64,000 bases of DNA from positions 4,836,001 through 4,900,000 of the forward strand of contig NZ_CP017990.1 in assembly GCF_002208095.1 (NCBI RefSeq), written 5' to 3'. This document shows positions 35,760 to 46,769 of this stretch, piece after piece. How positions within the stretch are numbered: position 1 is the stretch's first letter; every line of letters starts with the position of its first letter. Source of the DNA: Enterobacter cloacae complex sp. ECNIH7. Lineage in GTDB: Bacteria; Pseudomonadota; Gammaproteobacteria; Enterobacterales; Enterobacteriaceae. The notes beneath the pieces are model-generated. The model made no database searches. It worked only from the letters and a program-made list of their open reading frames with translations, and had not been told where the DNA came from. Both the position numbers and the translations under genes were made by a program.

Positions 35760-35989
35760 TTCATCATTTCAGCATATAAATCCAGTCCGTAACTTTTATT
35801 TAACCGAAAACCAGTTTAATTGACTAATATTTAAAATCTGTGAAGCATTTCATAGACGTGTTTTCGCTGGCCTGAAAATTATCCGCTTTTTGTTGCTTTT
35901 ATCACCAGCGCGCGGCTTTGTTACAGATTGAAATGTCGCTTTTGCTGTGCGTAATATGGCCTTTCGTTCGACAAAAATAAGAAAATATT

Positions 35990-37312
35990 ATGCAAGCAAC
36001 AGCCACCACACTCGACTCAGGAACGGAAAACGTTCCGGTAAACTCGCGCAATAAAGTTGTCGTCGCCTCGCTGATTGGCACCGCCATTGAGTTCTTCGAC
36101 TTTTATATTTATGCCACCGCCGCGGTCATCGTCTTCCCGCATATTTTCTTCCCGCAGGGCGATCCGACGGCGGCCACGCTGCAGTCTCTGGCGACCTTTG
36201 CCATCGCGTTTGTTGCGCGTCCGATTGGCTCTGCGCTGTTTGGACACTTTGGCGATCGCATTGGCCGAAAAGTCACCCTGGTGGCCTCGCTGCTGACGAT
36301 GGGCATCTCCACCGTAGCCATCGGTCTGCTGCCGACCTATGAAACCATCGGCATTCTGGCGCCGGTCCTGCTGGCGCTGGCGCGTTTCGGTCAGGGTCTG
36401 GGGCTGGGCGGTGAATGGGGCGGCGCGGCGCTGCTGGCCACCGAGAACGCCCCGGCGCGCAAGCGCGCGCTGTACGGTTCATTCCCGCAGCTGGGCGCGC
36501 CGATTGGCTTCTTCTTTGCCAACGGGACGTTCCTGCTGCTTTCGTGGCTGCTGACGGATGAACAGTTCATGAGCTGGGGCTGGCGTCTCCCGTTTATCTT
36601 CTCAGCCGTGCTGGTGCTGATTGGCCTGTATGTGCGTGTTTCGCTGCATGAGACTCCTGTTTTTGCGAAAGTGGCCGCGGCGAACAAGCAGGTGAAAGTG
36701 CCGCTGGGTACGCTGCTGACCAAACACGTCCGCGTGACCGTACTGGGCACGTTCATCATGCTGGCAACCTATACGCTGTTCTACATTATGACCGTCTACT
36801 CCATGACGTTCAGTACCGCCGCCGCGCCGGTTGGCCTGGGGCTGCCGCGTAACGAAGTGCTGTGGATGCTGATGATGGCGGTGATCGGGTTTGGCGTGAT
36901 GGTTCCGATTGCGGGCCTGCTTGCGGATAAATTTGGTCGTCGTGCAAGCATGATTACGATCACCACGCTGATCGTTCTGTTTGCTCTGTTCGTCTTCCCG
37001 CCGCTGCTGGGTTCAGGTAGTCCGGCGCTGGTGATGGCCTATCTGCTGATTGGTCTGAGCCTGATGGGGCTGACCTTCGGCCCGATGGGCGCGCTGCTGC
37101 CTGAGCTGTTCCCGACGGAAGTGCGTTATACCGGCGCGTCGTTCTCCTACAACGTTGCCTCTATTCTGGGCGCGTCCGTTGCGCCGTATATCGCCACCTG
37201 GCTGCAGGCGAACTATGGTCTGTTCTATGTGGGCGTCTATCTGGCGGCCATGGCGGCGCTGACGCTGATTGCGCTGCTGCTGACGCACGAGACGAAGCAC
37301 CAGGCTCTGTAA
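35990..37312 (+). CDS. yhjE: MFS transporter YhjE (metabolite:H+ symporter family)
   Basis: A 440-residue twelve-helix transporter matching E. coli YhjE across its length (MQATATTLDSG start, then LIGTAIEFFDFYIYATAAV and ARFGQGLGLGGEWGGAALLA). The family includes ShiA, ProP and KgtP, so an organic acid or zwitterion substrate is likely, but the substrate of YhjE is unknown to me. Monocistronic, ending at the hairpin repeat at 37329. Confidence 0.93.
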   Translation: MQATATTLDSGTENVPVNSRNKVVVASLIGTAIEFFDFYIYATAAVIVFPHIFFPQGDPTAATLQSLATFAIAFVARPIGSALFGHFGDRIGRKVTLVASLLTMGISTVAIGLLPTYETIGILAPVLLALARFGQGLGLGGEWGGAALLATENAPARKRALYGSFPQLGAPIGFFFANGTFLLLSWLLTDEQFMSWGWRLPFIFSAVLVLIGLYVRVSLHETPVFAKVAAANKQVKVPLGTLLTKHVRVTVLGTFIMLATYTLFYIMTVYSMTFSTAAAPVGLGLPRNEVLWMLMMAVIGFGVMVPIAGLLADKFGRRASMITITTLIVLFALFVFPPLLGSGSPALVMAYLLIGLSLMGLTFGPMGALLPELFPTEVRYTGASFSYNVASILGASVAPYIATWLQANYGLFYVGVYLAAMAALTLIALLLTHETKHQAL

Positions 37313-37328
37313 TTCACTGCGGCCTGAT

Positions 37329-37364
37329 GCCCTCACCCCGGCCCTCTCCCACAGGGAGAGGGAG
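37329..37364. repeat. short hairpin repeat, copy 4
   Basis: All 36 bases are identical to the copy at 12081-12116, including the CCCTCTCCC-ACA-GGGAGAGGG core. It lies between convergent yhjE and yhjG. Confidence 0.88.
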
Positions 37365-37372
37365 AAAGGGAG

Positions 37373-39415
37373 CTACTTCTTCATCTGCGACAAAATAGTC
37401 CGGCACTGATTCGCTTCGCCCTCAGACGGCGAAATCAACGCCAGCAGCGCTGCGGCCGGGGTGACCAGCGTCGCCAGGGCCGCAGCCACCGCACCGCGCG
37501 CAATCAGCGGTCCGGGCTTCACGCCCGCCTGCGGGTTTTTGAAGGTTCCGCGCACGTAAAGCGGCGAGCGCAGGGTGATGATGCGGATCCCCTTACTTTC
37601 CGGGTCAATCGTCAGATCAAGCTGCTCCGAGGCCATGCTGGCTGTCCCGGTCACGTTAATCACCGCGTTTTCCGTGTCGAAGGCAAATATCTGCGGACGC
37701 GCCACGCCGTTAACCAGATCCAGATTGGCCGCCGCGCAGTTCACCCGCACCTCGTCATCACCGAAGATTTGCCCGATGACGTAGTTACCGACGTTCAGCC
37801 CCAGGATCTCCATCAGGTTTCGGCTCACCAGCCCGTCGTTCATCAGCAGCTTCAGGTTACCATTGCCGCTGCCCAGCAGCGCCGCCACCGAGTTCCCCAC
37901 GCCGCGAATGTCGGCATCACCGTTCATTTCACCGAGGGTTTTCTGCATCAGCTCTACATTCGGCATCAGCTCTTTCAGCTTCAATCGACGCGCCTGGATC
38001 TCCGCTCTTCCCTGCATCGGCTTTTTATCGCCTTCCAGATGAATATTCGAGGAAATCGTCCCGCCCGCCATGCCGAACTTCAGCGGCTGCAGGCGCAGGT
38101 CAGCGTTTTTGAGGAGGATATGGGTCGAAAGATTGCTGATCGGCAGCGTACTGCCATGTTCAATTTTTCCGCCTTTGAAGCGCACATCCGCATCCATCAC
38201 GTCCCATTTGTCGGTTTCGAAGCGATCGTATGGCAGCACTTTGCCGGCAGGCTGAACATCCTTTTTGACCTCTTTCGACTTGGTCCCTTTACCCGAGTCC
38301 ACGCCAATTAGCGGGCCCAGGTCGGCCAGACGCAGCTGACGGGACTCAACATCCCCTTCCAGTTTCGGGCGCGGTTTTCCGGTGGTGTAGGTCAGCGTGC
38401 CGTGAATATCACTGTCGCCGATGCGGCCGTTGAAATCCCGGTAGTCAAAAACGGACGATTTTTCGGTGTCGATTTTGGCAACCAGATGCCCGTCCGTTTC
38501 GAACGGTGGGGTATCCGGCAGCAGCACGCCGGTCAGTTCATACAGCTCGCCCAGCGAATCGCCGGCAAATTTAAGCTGAAGATCGACGCCGCCCATATTC
38601 ATCGGGTCGTTGACCGTGCCAACGAACGCCACGCGGGTGTTACCGGAACGGAAGTCCGCCTGAACCGGGAACGGCGTGCCTTCGCTCCGTAGCGCCAGCA
38701 TGCCGCCAATTTTCCCTTTACCGCTGAGAGGCCGATCGTTGTAGCGTCCTTTTGCCGTCAGGCCGAAGACATAGTCACCCACGCTTGCCGCGTCGCCTTT
38801 TGCTTTCGTGCCCGTGACCTCGCTAAACGGTAGCGGTTTGCCCAGCGGATCGACGAGGATCTCCACATCCGCCTTGCTGACCTTATCGTCGATGGCGATC
38901 CGTCCGCGATCGAAAAGAATATTGTCGAGACGGAATGACCAGGAGGAAGGCTGGGCATTCGGATCTTTTTCGCTGTCGCTGGCAAGGTTAAACGTCCAGT
39001 TGTTGTTTTTTTCTGAAAGTCGGATCAGACGCGCATCGGGCTGCTGAAGTTTGATCCACGGCAGATAGACCGTTTTGGTGAAGAGCGCCAGAGGAGCCAG
39101 CGTGGCTTCAACGCGCGGCAGGTGGATCATGGTGACGTCCGGGATATCCGGAGGGTTGCCGAGAATGATGTCGTCGGCATGGACGTGTGGCCAGGGGATC
39201 CAGCTTCGCCAGCCGGGCTCCTCTTTCTGACGCTCCCACACCACCCCTAAATCACCGCGTATGGCGAAGGGGCGGTTCAGTTCGGTTGAGACTTTCTGGT
39301 TGATGGTCGGCTTGAGACGGTTCCAGTCAAACGTCGCAATAATGATGGCGACGACCACGATCAACAACAAGAAAATCCCTGCTGTCCAGGAGATTACCCT
39401 GGTTGTTCTCGTCAT
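37373..39415 (-). CDS. yhjG: AsmA family protein YhjG
   Basis: A 680-residue protein with one N-terminal membrane helix (VISWTAGIFLLLIVVVAIIIA) and a long periplasmic region ending in the AsmA C-terminal domain (NGDADIRGVGNSVAALLGSG, then GTASMASEQLDLTIDPES). AsmA-like proteins are thought to bridge the periplasm and carry phospholipids to the outer membrane; a direct role for YhjG is not shown. Its 3' end abuts the hairpin repeat at 37329. Confidence 0.92.
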   Translation of the reverse strand: MTRTTRVISWTAGIFLLLIVVVAIIIATFDWNRLKPTINQKVSTELNRPFAIRGDLGVVWERQKEEPGWRSWIPWPHVHADDIILGNPPDIPDVTMIHLPRVEATLAPLALFTKTVYLPWIKLQQPDARLIRLSEKNNNWTFNLASDSEKDPNAQPSSWSFRLDNILFDRGRIAIDDKVSKADVEILVDPLGKPLPFSEVTGTKAKGDAASVGDYVFGLTAKGRYNDRPLSGKGKIGGMLALRSEGTPFPVQADFRSGNTRVAFVGTVNDPMNMGGVDLQLKFAGDSLGELYELTGVLLPDTPPFETDGHLVAKIDTEKSSVFDYRDFNGRIGDSDIHGTLTYTTGKPRPKLEGDVESRQLRLADLGPLIGVDSGKGTKSKEVKKDVQPAGKVLPYDRFETDKWDVMDADVRFKGGKIEHGSTLPISNLSTHILLKNADLRLQPLKFGMAGGTISSNIHLEGDKKPMQGRAEIQARRLKLKELMPNVELMQKTLGEMNGDADIRGVGNSVAALLGSGNGNLKLLMNDGLVSRNLMEILGLNVGNYVIGQIFGDDEVRVNCAAANLDLVNGVARPQIFAFDTENAVINVTGTASMASEQLDLTIDPESKGIRIITLRSPLYVRGTFKNPQAGVKPGPLIARGAVAAALATLVTPAAALLALISPSEGEANQCRTILSQMKK

Positions 39416-39480
39416 TTTTATCCCCTTTCCTGATGACCTGTCCTGTAAAACTATAGTCCAGACAAAGGGAAGCGGGCTTA

Positions 39481-40254
39481 TCAGAGGGTCGTTATAACGC
39501 TATCGAGGCGATCCATGGGTACCGGGCGGGAGAGATAATAGCCTTGCGCCGCCGCTGCGGGGGAGTTTTGCACATCACGCCACTCTTCCAGTGTTTCTAC
39601 ACCTTCAACAATCACGCCCTGGCAATAGCGGTTCATCAGCTGTAATAACAGCGTAAACAGATTCCGCCCTTCCGGGGTTTGACGCAGCATAATGAACAGG
39701 TCGCGGGCCACTTTGATGTAATCGTAGCGTACTTCACTCAAGGCGGAGAAGTTCGCCATGCCGGTGCCAAAGTCATCCAGCCACAGCGGGCCGTATTCGC
39801 ATATCGACGCAAACGAGGAATTCTGCGGCAGGCGGACATGCTCCACCAGCTCAAAGCGCATCCACGGCAGGGTGGCGATCAGCTCCTGCAATTTTGCGTT
39901 CTGACGCAGCGCCAGCAGGGTTGGACCATCGACGTTTACTGAGGCGAGGATATCGTGCTGTTCGAAAAAAGGTTGCTTCGTCGCCAGCATACGAAGCTGC
40001 TCTTCCAGCACGTCCAGACGCTGGCGAACGGCAACTTCGGCAAAATAGCGATCCGGCGCGATGCGCTGAGTAGGGTTTGAGGGATGCGTAACGACGGTCA
40101 AAATTTCAATTGCCATCAGTCGACCATCTGTTCGGTAGATCGGCTGATAGGTGTACGCACGCTCACATTGCAGCCAGTAGCGATGCTCCTGCAAGTTCTC
40201 AATACTTGCCTCAGGCGTAGTGCTCAGCCGCTGGATAACCTGCTCTGACTTCAT
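39481..40254 (-). CDS. pdeH: cyclic-di-GMP phosphodiesterase PdeH
   Basis: Cytoplasmic EAL-domain enzyme that degrades c-di-GMP; in E. coli it keeps c-di-GMP low while cells are motile and so opposes cellulose synthesis. The 257-residue protein is a stand-alone EAL domain. The signature reads AIEILTVV (EIL for EAL, as the E. coli enzyme has ELL). WLDDFGTGMANFSAL supplies the metal-binding Asp pair and VIVEGVETLEEW the catalytic Glu. A near-consensus sigma-28 promoter at 40302-40328 places it in the flagellar class 3 regulon. Confidence 0.95.
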   Translation of the reverse strand: MKSEQVIQRLSTTPEASIENLQEHRYWLQCERAYTYQPIYRTDGRLMAIEILTVVTHPSNPTQRIAPDRYFAEVAVRQRLDVLEEQLRMLATKQPFFEQHDILASVNVDGPTLLALRQNAKLQELIATLPWMRFELVEHVRLPQNSSFASICEYGPLWLDDFGTGMANFSALSEVRYDYIKVARDLFIMLRQTPEGRNLFTLLLQLMNRYCQGVIVEGVETLEEWRDVQNSPAAAAQGYYLSRPVPMDRLDSVITTL

Positions 40255-40301
40255 TTCAGATGTCCTGTTGTTGGGATAGCCTTTCTGGACTCGTCACAGG
40301 A

Positions 40302-40328
40302 TTATCGGCGCGACAATTGAGAACTTTA
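40302..40328 (-). promoter_or_regulatory. sigma-28 (FliA) promoter of pdeH
   Basis: On the minus strand TAAAGTTC (40328-40321) and GCCGATAA (40309-40302) are separated by exactly 11 bases. Against the FliA consensus TAAAGTTT-N11-GCCGATAA only one base differs. It lies about 50 bases before the pdeH start. Confidence 0.9.
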
Positions 40329-40400
40329 TGTTCAATTCACCGGGAAAATGAAATTAAGATGACAGAAATGCGCGGGAACACGCGCTGGCTCAAATAAAAT

Positions 40401-40419
40401 AATGGAACGTTGTTTTAAT
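40401..40419 (+). promoter_or_regulatory. candidate KdgR operator of kdgK
   Basis: AATGGAACGTTGTTTTAAT resembles the KdgR palindrome built on GAAAC-N3-5-GTTTC flanked by A/T. It lies about 65 bases before kdgK, a gene of the 2-keto-3-deoxygluconate pathway controlled by KdgR in enterobacteria. The call is by eye. Confidence 0.5.
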
Positions 40420-40483
40420 ATAGTTGACCGGTTAATTCACTCAGCGCACACTGCTGATAATTCTTCTGTTCAGGTTCACGACT

Positions 40484-41413
40484 ATGTCCAAAAAAATTGC
40501 CGTGATTGGCGAATGCATGATTGAGCTGTCACAAAAAGGCGCGGAAGTCAGCCGCGGATTTGGTGGCGATACGTTAAACACGTCCGTTTATATTGCCCGT
40601 CAGGTTGCACCTGAGGCGCTTACCGTGAACTACGTGACCGCCCTGGGCACGGACAGCTTCAGCCAGCAAATGCTGGAGGCCTGGCAGAGTGAACATGTTG
40701 AAACGTCGCTGATTCAGCGTATGGAGAACCGCCTCCCTGGGCTTTATTACATCGAAACCGACAGCACCGGCGAACGCACGTTTTATTACTGGCGTAACGA
40801 AGCCGCGGCCAAATTCTGGCTGGAGAGCGACGCGGCAGCGGCCATCTGCGAAGAGCTCGCGACCTTTGACTACCTCTATCTGAGCGGCATTAGCCTGGCG
40901 ATCCTGAGCCCTACCAGCCGTGAAAAGCTGCTCTCGCTGCTGCGAGAATGCCGTGCAAACGGCGGCAAGGTTATTTTCGATAACAACTACCGCCCGCGCC
41001 TGTGGGCCAGCCGCGAAGAGACGCAGCAGGTCTATCAGCAGATGCTGCAGTGCACCGACATCGCCTTCCTCACGCTCGACGATGAAGACGCCCTGTGGGG
41101 TGAGAAACCGGTAGAGGAGGTGATTGCACGCACGCAGGCGGCAGGCGTGAGCGAAGTGGTGATTAAGCGCGGGGCGGATTCATGCCTGGTCGCGGTGGCG
41201 GGCGAAGCGCTGGTTGACGTGCCGGCGGTGAAGCTTGCCAAAGAGAAAGTGATTGATACCACGGCGGCCGGTGATTCATTCAGCGCGGGCTATCTGGCAG
41301 TACGGCTGATGGGTGGAACGCCGGAAGCGGCGGCACAGCGTGGTCACCTGACGGCCAGCACGGTGATTCAGTATCGAGGGGCGATTATTCCGCGCGAGGC
41401 GATGCCTGTTTAA
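40484..41413 (+). CDS. kdgK: 2-dehydro-3-deoxygluconokinase
   Basis: Cytoplasmic PfkB-family kinase that phosphorylates 2-keto-3-deoxygluconate to KDPG in hexuronate and pectin breakdown. The 309-residue protein starts KKIAVIGECMIELSQ with the glycine-rich substrate segment RGFGGDTLNTSVY, and carries the PfkB signature DTTAAGDSFSAGYLA with the catalytic Asp near residue 263. Monocistronic; its 3' end meets the hairpin repeat at 41431. Confidence 0.95.
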   Translation: MSKKIAVIGECMIELSQKGAEVSRGFGGDTLNTSVYIARQVAPEALTVNYVTALGTDSFSQQMLEAWQSEHVETSLIQRMENRLPGLYYIETDSTGERTFYYWRNEAAAKFWLESDAAAAICEELATFDYLYLSGISLAILSPTSREKLLSLLRECRANGGKVIFDNNYRPRLWASREETQQVYQQMLQCTDIAFLTLDDEDALWGEKPVEEVIARTQAAGVSEVVIKRGADSCLVAVAGEALVDVPAVKLAKEKVIDTTAAGDSFSAGYLAVRLMGGTPEAAAQRGHLTASTVIQYRGAIIPREAMPV

Positions 41414-41430
41414 GTCAGGTGCGGGCTGAT

Positions 41431-41465
41431 GCCCTCACCCTAACCCTCTCCCACAGGGAGAGGGA
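41431..41465. repeat. short hairpin repeat, copy 5
   Basis: This copy has the same CCCTCTCCC-ACA-GGGAGAGGG core and left arm GCCCTCACCC as copies 1 and 4, with TAA in place of CGG between the arms. It lies between convergent kdgK and yhjJ. Confidence 0.85.
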
Positions 41466-41476
41466 ATGTTTAAGCA

Positions 41477-42970
41477 TTACTGCCCCTGCGGAATATCCGT
41501 CGCGTCCGGATGTAAATCATCGGACGTGGCGGCCTGCACTGGCTGCGGCGCGGTAGCCATAATAGAATCCCAGGTTTTCTGAAGTTCCTTCATGTCATAT
41601 TCCGGCTCGCCCTTCGGCTGCAGGAGGATCAACGCCATCTCCTGCGACAGCTGCTGACGGAGGTCCTGATTGAGCATATCGACGGTCAGACCGTTCAGGA
41701 AGTCCTGACGCAGTTTCTGGTACTGTTCCGGCGCAATGTCCACCACCTGGTTCTGCAGAGAGCGAATACGCTGGCTGATCAGAATGTCGGTATCGGCGCG
41801 AGCGTAGGTCGCAAACAGCTTCTGCAGCTCAAGTTTTTTCTGCGCCACGAGAGCGTTGAATTCCTCTTCGGAAAGCCCCTCTTTACGCACTTTTGCCAGT
41901 TCTTTTGCGACCACGCCCAGATTGGCATTCAGCTTATCGCCCGGCGACTCAACGTTGATGGCGCACTGCGCACGCTGGAACAGCACGCGGCAGTCAAAGC
42001 CAAGACCGATATTCTTCACGTTGTTCTTGCTCAGCGTCTGCTGAACGTGCCAGAACAGCGCTTCACGCGCCAGATCGGCACGCCAGTAGCGCAGCATCGC
42101 CGCGGACTCGCGGATGGGCTGCCAGGCGTTATCCCACATGACGGAGAGGCGATCCTGACGCACGGCGTCCGTCATAATGCTGACAGGCTCTGCACGCAGC
42201 GGAGAGAGCGTCGGAACAGGGGCTGGCGTTTCACGCTTGCCTTTCAAATCACCAAATGCTTTGTTGATCTGCTCCACCACCGCGCGGCTGTCCACGTTAC
42301 CCACCACGATCAGCGTCATGGCGTCCGGGGTGTACCACTTCTGGTAGAACGATTTTACCTGTTCGGCATCGACAGGCTGTTTCAGCGGTTCGGCCGGGTC
42401 ATGTCCCAGCAGCGTCGAGCCTTTCAGTCGGTAACGCCACCAGCCCTCTTTGGTATCTCCAGGCCAGGTCGCCACCATGTCGCTGTTACTCAACGCATAG
42501 TTGACGGTATCCGGCGTAATCGCCAGATTGCCAGAGGCATCGGAGAGATACGTAAGCGCTTCTTTTAGCAGATCGTTACGGTTATTAGGCAGGCTCAGGT
42601 TAAACATGGTGTAGTCATACGAGACCACCGCCGGAGGGAGTGGGCGTTTCGGATCGATGGCCTGCTGCCAAAGCGAACGCACCTGAACCGCTTGCAGGCT
42701 GCCGCTCTGCGTGAGCGCCAGCCGGGGAATAAAATGGCTAAAACCGGTTTGCTGAGTGCTTTCCGCGAGGGAACCGGTATTAATGGACAGACGGATTTCT
42801 ACACGGTCACTGGGACGTTGCGGAGTGGCTAAAACCTGCCACTGAAAACCGTTCGCTAATGTCCCTTGTTGCCAGGCCGGGTCTGGCTGGAGCGCATCTG
42901 CCTGCACATAACTGGCTGCTGCCATCATCAGCAAACCGCCGGTTAAGAGTCGAATTTTTGTGCCCTGCAT
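41477..42970 (-). CDS. yhjJ: inactive M16-type peptidase homologue YhjJ
   Basis: A 497-residue protein with a signal peptide (IRLLTGGLLMMAAASYVQA), so periplasmic. It has the two-lobed insulinase/M16 pattern, including DAEQVKSFYQKWYTPDAMTL and VVGNVDSRAVVEQINKAFG. The zinc motif HxxEH expected in the first lobe is replaced by HFIPR (GFSHFIPRLAL), so it should not be an active protease. Function unknown. It is downstream of dctA on the same strand, with 227 bases between. Confidence 0.9.
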   Translation of the reverse strand: MQGTKIRLLTGGLLMMAAASYVQADALQPDPAWQQGTLANGFQWQVLATPQRPSDRVEIRLSINTGSLAESTQQTGFSHFIPRLALTQSGSLQAVQVRSLWQQAIDPKRPLPPAVVSYDYTMFNLSLPNNRNDLLKEALTYLSDASGNLAITPDTVNYALSNSDMVATWPGDTKEGWWRYRLKGSTLLGHDPAEPLKQPVDAEQVKSFYQKWYTPDAMTLIVVGNVDSRAVVEQINKAFGDLKGKRETPAPVPTLSPLRAEPVSIMTDAVRQDRLSVMWDNAWQPIRESAAMLRYWRADLAREALFWHVQQTLSKNNVKNIGLGFDCRVLFQRAQCAINVESPGDKLNANLGVVAKELAKVRKEGLSEEEFNALVAQKKLELQKLFATYARADTDILISQRIRSLQNQVVDIAPEQYQKLRQDFLNGLTVDMLNQDLRQQLSQEMALILLQPKGEPEYDMKELQKTWDSIMATAPQPVQAATSDDLHPDATDIPQGQ

Positions 42971-43197
42971 GTGAACCCCTGATCAACATTCCTGGTTAAA
43001 AAAGAGTGTTTCGCGACGCGCTTCACTCTTAAAGATGACGATGAAAACACGTCGATTAGACCGCGCGTTCGGCAAAACGTCACGGTCAGAAGTGAAATAT
43101 ACCCAAAAAAAATCTTGTCGAATTATGACAGGTACGAACAGTTATTATGCGCAGGAGCCCGCATCCCGACAAGGGAATACGGGCATTTGTGACAAGA

Positions 43198-44523
<1,326 letters not shown>

Positions 44524-44643
44524 TTATGGTTAACCTGCGGCTTTAAAATAACACCCACATAACAGGACAGAAATAAACTCAGTTCAAATTTGAAACACAA
44601 ATGTTAAGAACTTTGAGCTGGCTCGCACAAGCCAGCAACAAAA

Positions 44644-46650
44644 TTACACTTTTGCGTTATTGTCAGCACCAGAAAGGTATCGTTCTTCAAAGACATCCGA
44701 AGGAACAGCAGGGGCAAAAAGGAAGCCTTGTCCGCTCTCCACGCCCGCCTCTGCCAGCCAGGCGCGTTGCGCTTCGGTTTCAATTCCCTCGGCAATAAGA
44801 TGCAGATTGAGGCTGCGCGCCATCTGGATAATCGCCTGCACCATGCTGCTGTCGCCCGGCAGACCGTCGACAAACGCTTTATCAATTTTGAGCACATCCA
44901 CCGGAAGGGTTTTCATGTGCTGAAGCTGACGCAGCCCGGCGTACCCCATGCCAAAATCGTCCAGCGCGATGCGAATGCCGGCACTACGCAGCGGTTTCAG
45001 GATCGCGACCGCCTGATTAGGGTCGTCGATGCGTCGGCTCTCCGTCACTTCAAGAGTTAACGTATCAGGCTTGATTCGGTAACGATGGATCAGCTCCAGC
45101 ATCTCTGAAACCATGGTCGGGTGCATAAGCTGCAGGGCAGACAAATTGACCGACAGCGGCAGCGTCACGCCGCGCTCCTGCCAGGCGGCAAGCTGACGGC
45201 AGGACTCTTCCAGCACCCAGTAGCCGACGGTAACCATCAGGCCGCAGGACTCAATGCGCTCAATCAGCCCTTCCGGCAGCTCCCATGAGCCATCCGGCTG
45301 CTGCACGCGCAGCAGTGCCTCGGCGCTTTTCACTTCTCCCGTCTGCAAATTCACCTGCGGCTGTAGCCAGAGGGCAAACTGGCGGTTATCCAGCGCGGTC
45401 AGGATGTCGCTCTCTTCCGTCAGGCGCTGCTGCGCCTTTTCCATCTCTTCCGGCGCGAAGAACTGGATCTGATTTTTGCCTTTGCGCCGGGCGGTGAATG
45501 CCGCCGAGAACGCGCGATGATAAAGCTGCTCTGCCGTTAAATCGCCATAGTACATCGCAATACCGATACTGGCGCTTGGACGAAGCTGGATACCCTGAAT
45601 GGGCAACCGCTCATTAATGACAGTGAGTACTTGCTGACCTAAAGTGATCGCATGCCAGGGTTCTTTTACGCCGTTGGCAATCACCACCAGGTCGTAACCG
45701 CTGACCTGGGTCAGCACCATGCGCGGGGCCAGGACAGACTTCACTTTTTCGACCAGAGTCAGCAGCAGCATTTCGCGCTGGCTCTCCCTGAGCACGCCAG
45801 CCGTGTCCTGCAGGGTTTCACAGGCGATAACCATCAGCGCCGTAGTTTGCTGACGGGCAACGGTCTGCTCCAGCATCGCCATCAGGAAGGCTTTATTAGG
45901 AAGCTCCGACACCGGGAAGCGCGTGGCGCTGCTGTTTAACTCATCCTGCTGGCGCTGGATGCGCTGCTGGTTGAGGTTGTAGCTGCGCACCAGCATACCT
46001 ATCTCATCGTCATGATGCAGACGCGGGAGCTCAAGCTGATGCCCCATCTGATCCTGCGGCGCAAGCGTATTCAGCTCGCGGGCGATACGGCGCAGCGGAT
46101 GAACAATCAGCCGGTTAATGCACCAGGTGAGCGCCACGCTGAGAATAAGCGTCATAAGTAAGCAAGTGGTCACTAACGTAACCACCCAGCTCATGACGAA
46201 TTTATACATGCGGTAGGAGTCCGCCTGTAATACCAGGTAGGCCAGCGGCTGCGGGTTGGCAGGGCGTTCGAGCGAATAAACGGGCAGCGAAATTTGCACC
46301 GGCAGTTCAAACAGGCGCATCACCATCATCGGGACGGGACGCTCCGGGATAAAGCTCATCCGCAGCGCCTGAAACTGGTTGGGCAAGACCACATCGGCGC
46401 GGCTCACGACGCCGGCAGGCTGAATGCGTTTTAAAATGGTTTCCGCTTCGGGAATATCCCCTTTCAGGATAGAGGCAGAGAGCGGGCCGCGCACCGAGCG
46501 GGCGATACTTTCTAACTGCGAAGCCGTGTTATAGCGATTCTGCTGTACGGAATGAAACAGCAAAATTACGCAGAAGAGCAGTACAAACAGCATGGTGACG
46601 GCAGAAACCATCGCCATCTGTTTGATTGTTAAGGAACGGCTGACACGCAA
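44644..46650 (-). CDS. pdeK: membrane EAL/GGDEF protein PdeK (HmsP-like)
   Basis: Inner-membrane c-di-GMP phosphodiesterase-type protein, 668 residues. Order: membrane helix, periplasmic sensor domain (about 40-150), second helix, HAMP, GGDEF and EAL domains. The GGDEF site is degenerate (SGYDL in place of GGDEF), so no cyclase activity is expected. The EAL domain keeps [21 protein letters not shown] and [12 protein letters not shown] prefer the TTG at 46650 ([14 protein letters not shown]), which has GGAGAG at good spacing and aligns with E. coli; the ATG at 46665 overlaps that Shine-Dalgarno. It is next to bcsC, so it probably tunes c-di-GMP for cellulose. Confidence 0.9.
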   Translation of the reverse strand: MRVSRSLTIKQMAMVSAVTMLFVLLFCVILLFHSVQQNRYNTASQLESIARSVRGPLSASILKGDIPEAETILKRIQPAGVVSRADVVLPNQFQALRMSFIPERPVPMMVMRLFELPVQISLPVYSLERPANPQPLAYLVLQADSYRMYKFVMSWVVTLVTTCLLMTLILSVALTWCINRLIVHPLRRIARELNTLAPQDQMGHQLELPRLHHDDEIGMLVRSYNLNQQRIQRQQDELNSSATRFPVSELPNKAFLMAMLEQTVARQQTTALMVIACETLQDTAGVLRESQREMLLLTLVEKVKSVLAPRMVLTQVSGYDLVVIANGVKEPWHAITLGQQVLTVINERLPIQGIQLRPSASIGIAMYYGDLTAEQLYHRAFSAAFTARRKGKNQIQFFAPEEMEKAQQRLTEESDILTALDNRQFALWLQPQVNLQTGEVKSAEALLRVQQPDGSWELPEGLIERIESCGLMVTVGYWVLEESCRQLAAWQERGVTLPLSVNLSALQLMHPTMVSEMLELIHRYRIKPDTLTLEVTESRRIDDPNQAVAILKPLRSAGIRIALDDFGMGYAGLRQLQHMKTLPVDVLKIDKAFVDGLPGDSSMVQAIIQMARSLNLHLIAEGIETEAQRAWLAEAGVESGQGFLFAPAVPSDVFEERYLSGADNNAKV

Positions 46651-46679
46651 AATGACTCTCCACAAAACTCGAAGCGCAG

Positions 46680-46708
46680 GGCGCGCCAGGGTGTAAACCT
46701 GGCGCGCC
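46680..46708. terminator. GC-rich hairpin between bcsC and pdeK
   Basis: GGCGCGCCAGG and CCTGGCGCGCC form an 11-base perfect stem with a GTGTAAA loop. There is no T-run on the bcsC side, so it may act as an attenuator, an mRNA end protector or a weak terminator. It lies just upstream of the pdeK start. Confidence 0.55.
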
Positions 46709-46769
46709 TGAGTATACCCGATTGCCGCGCTATTAAGAGAGACTTACAAATGGATTAAGGAAAATCCGA

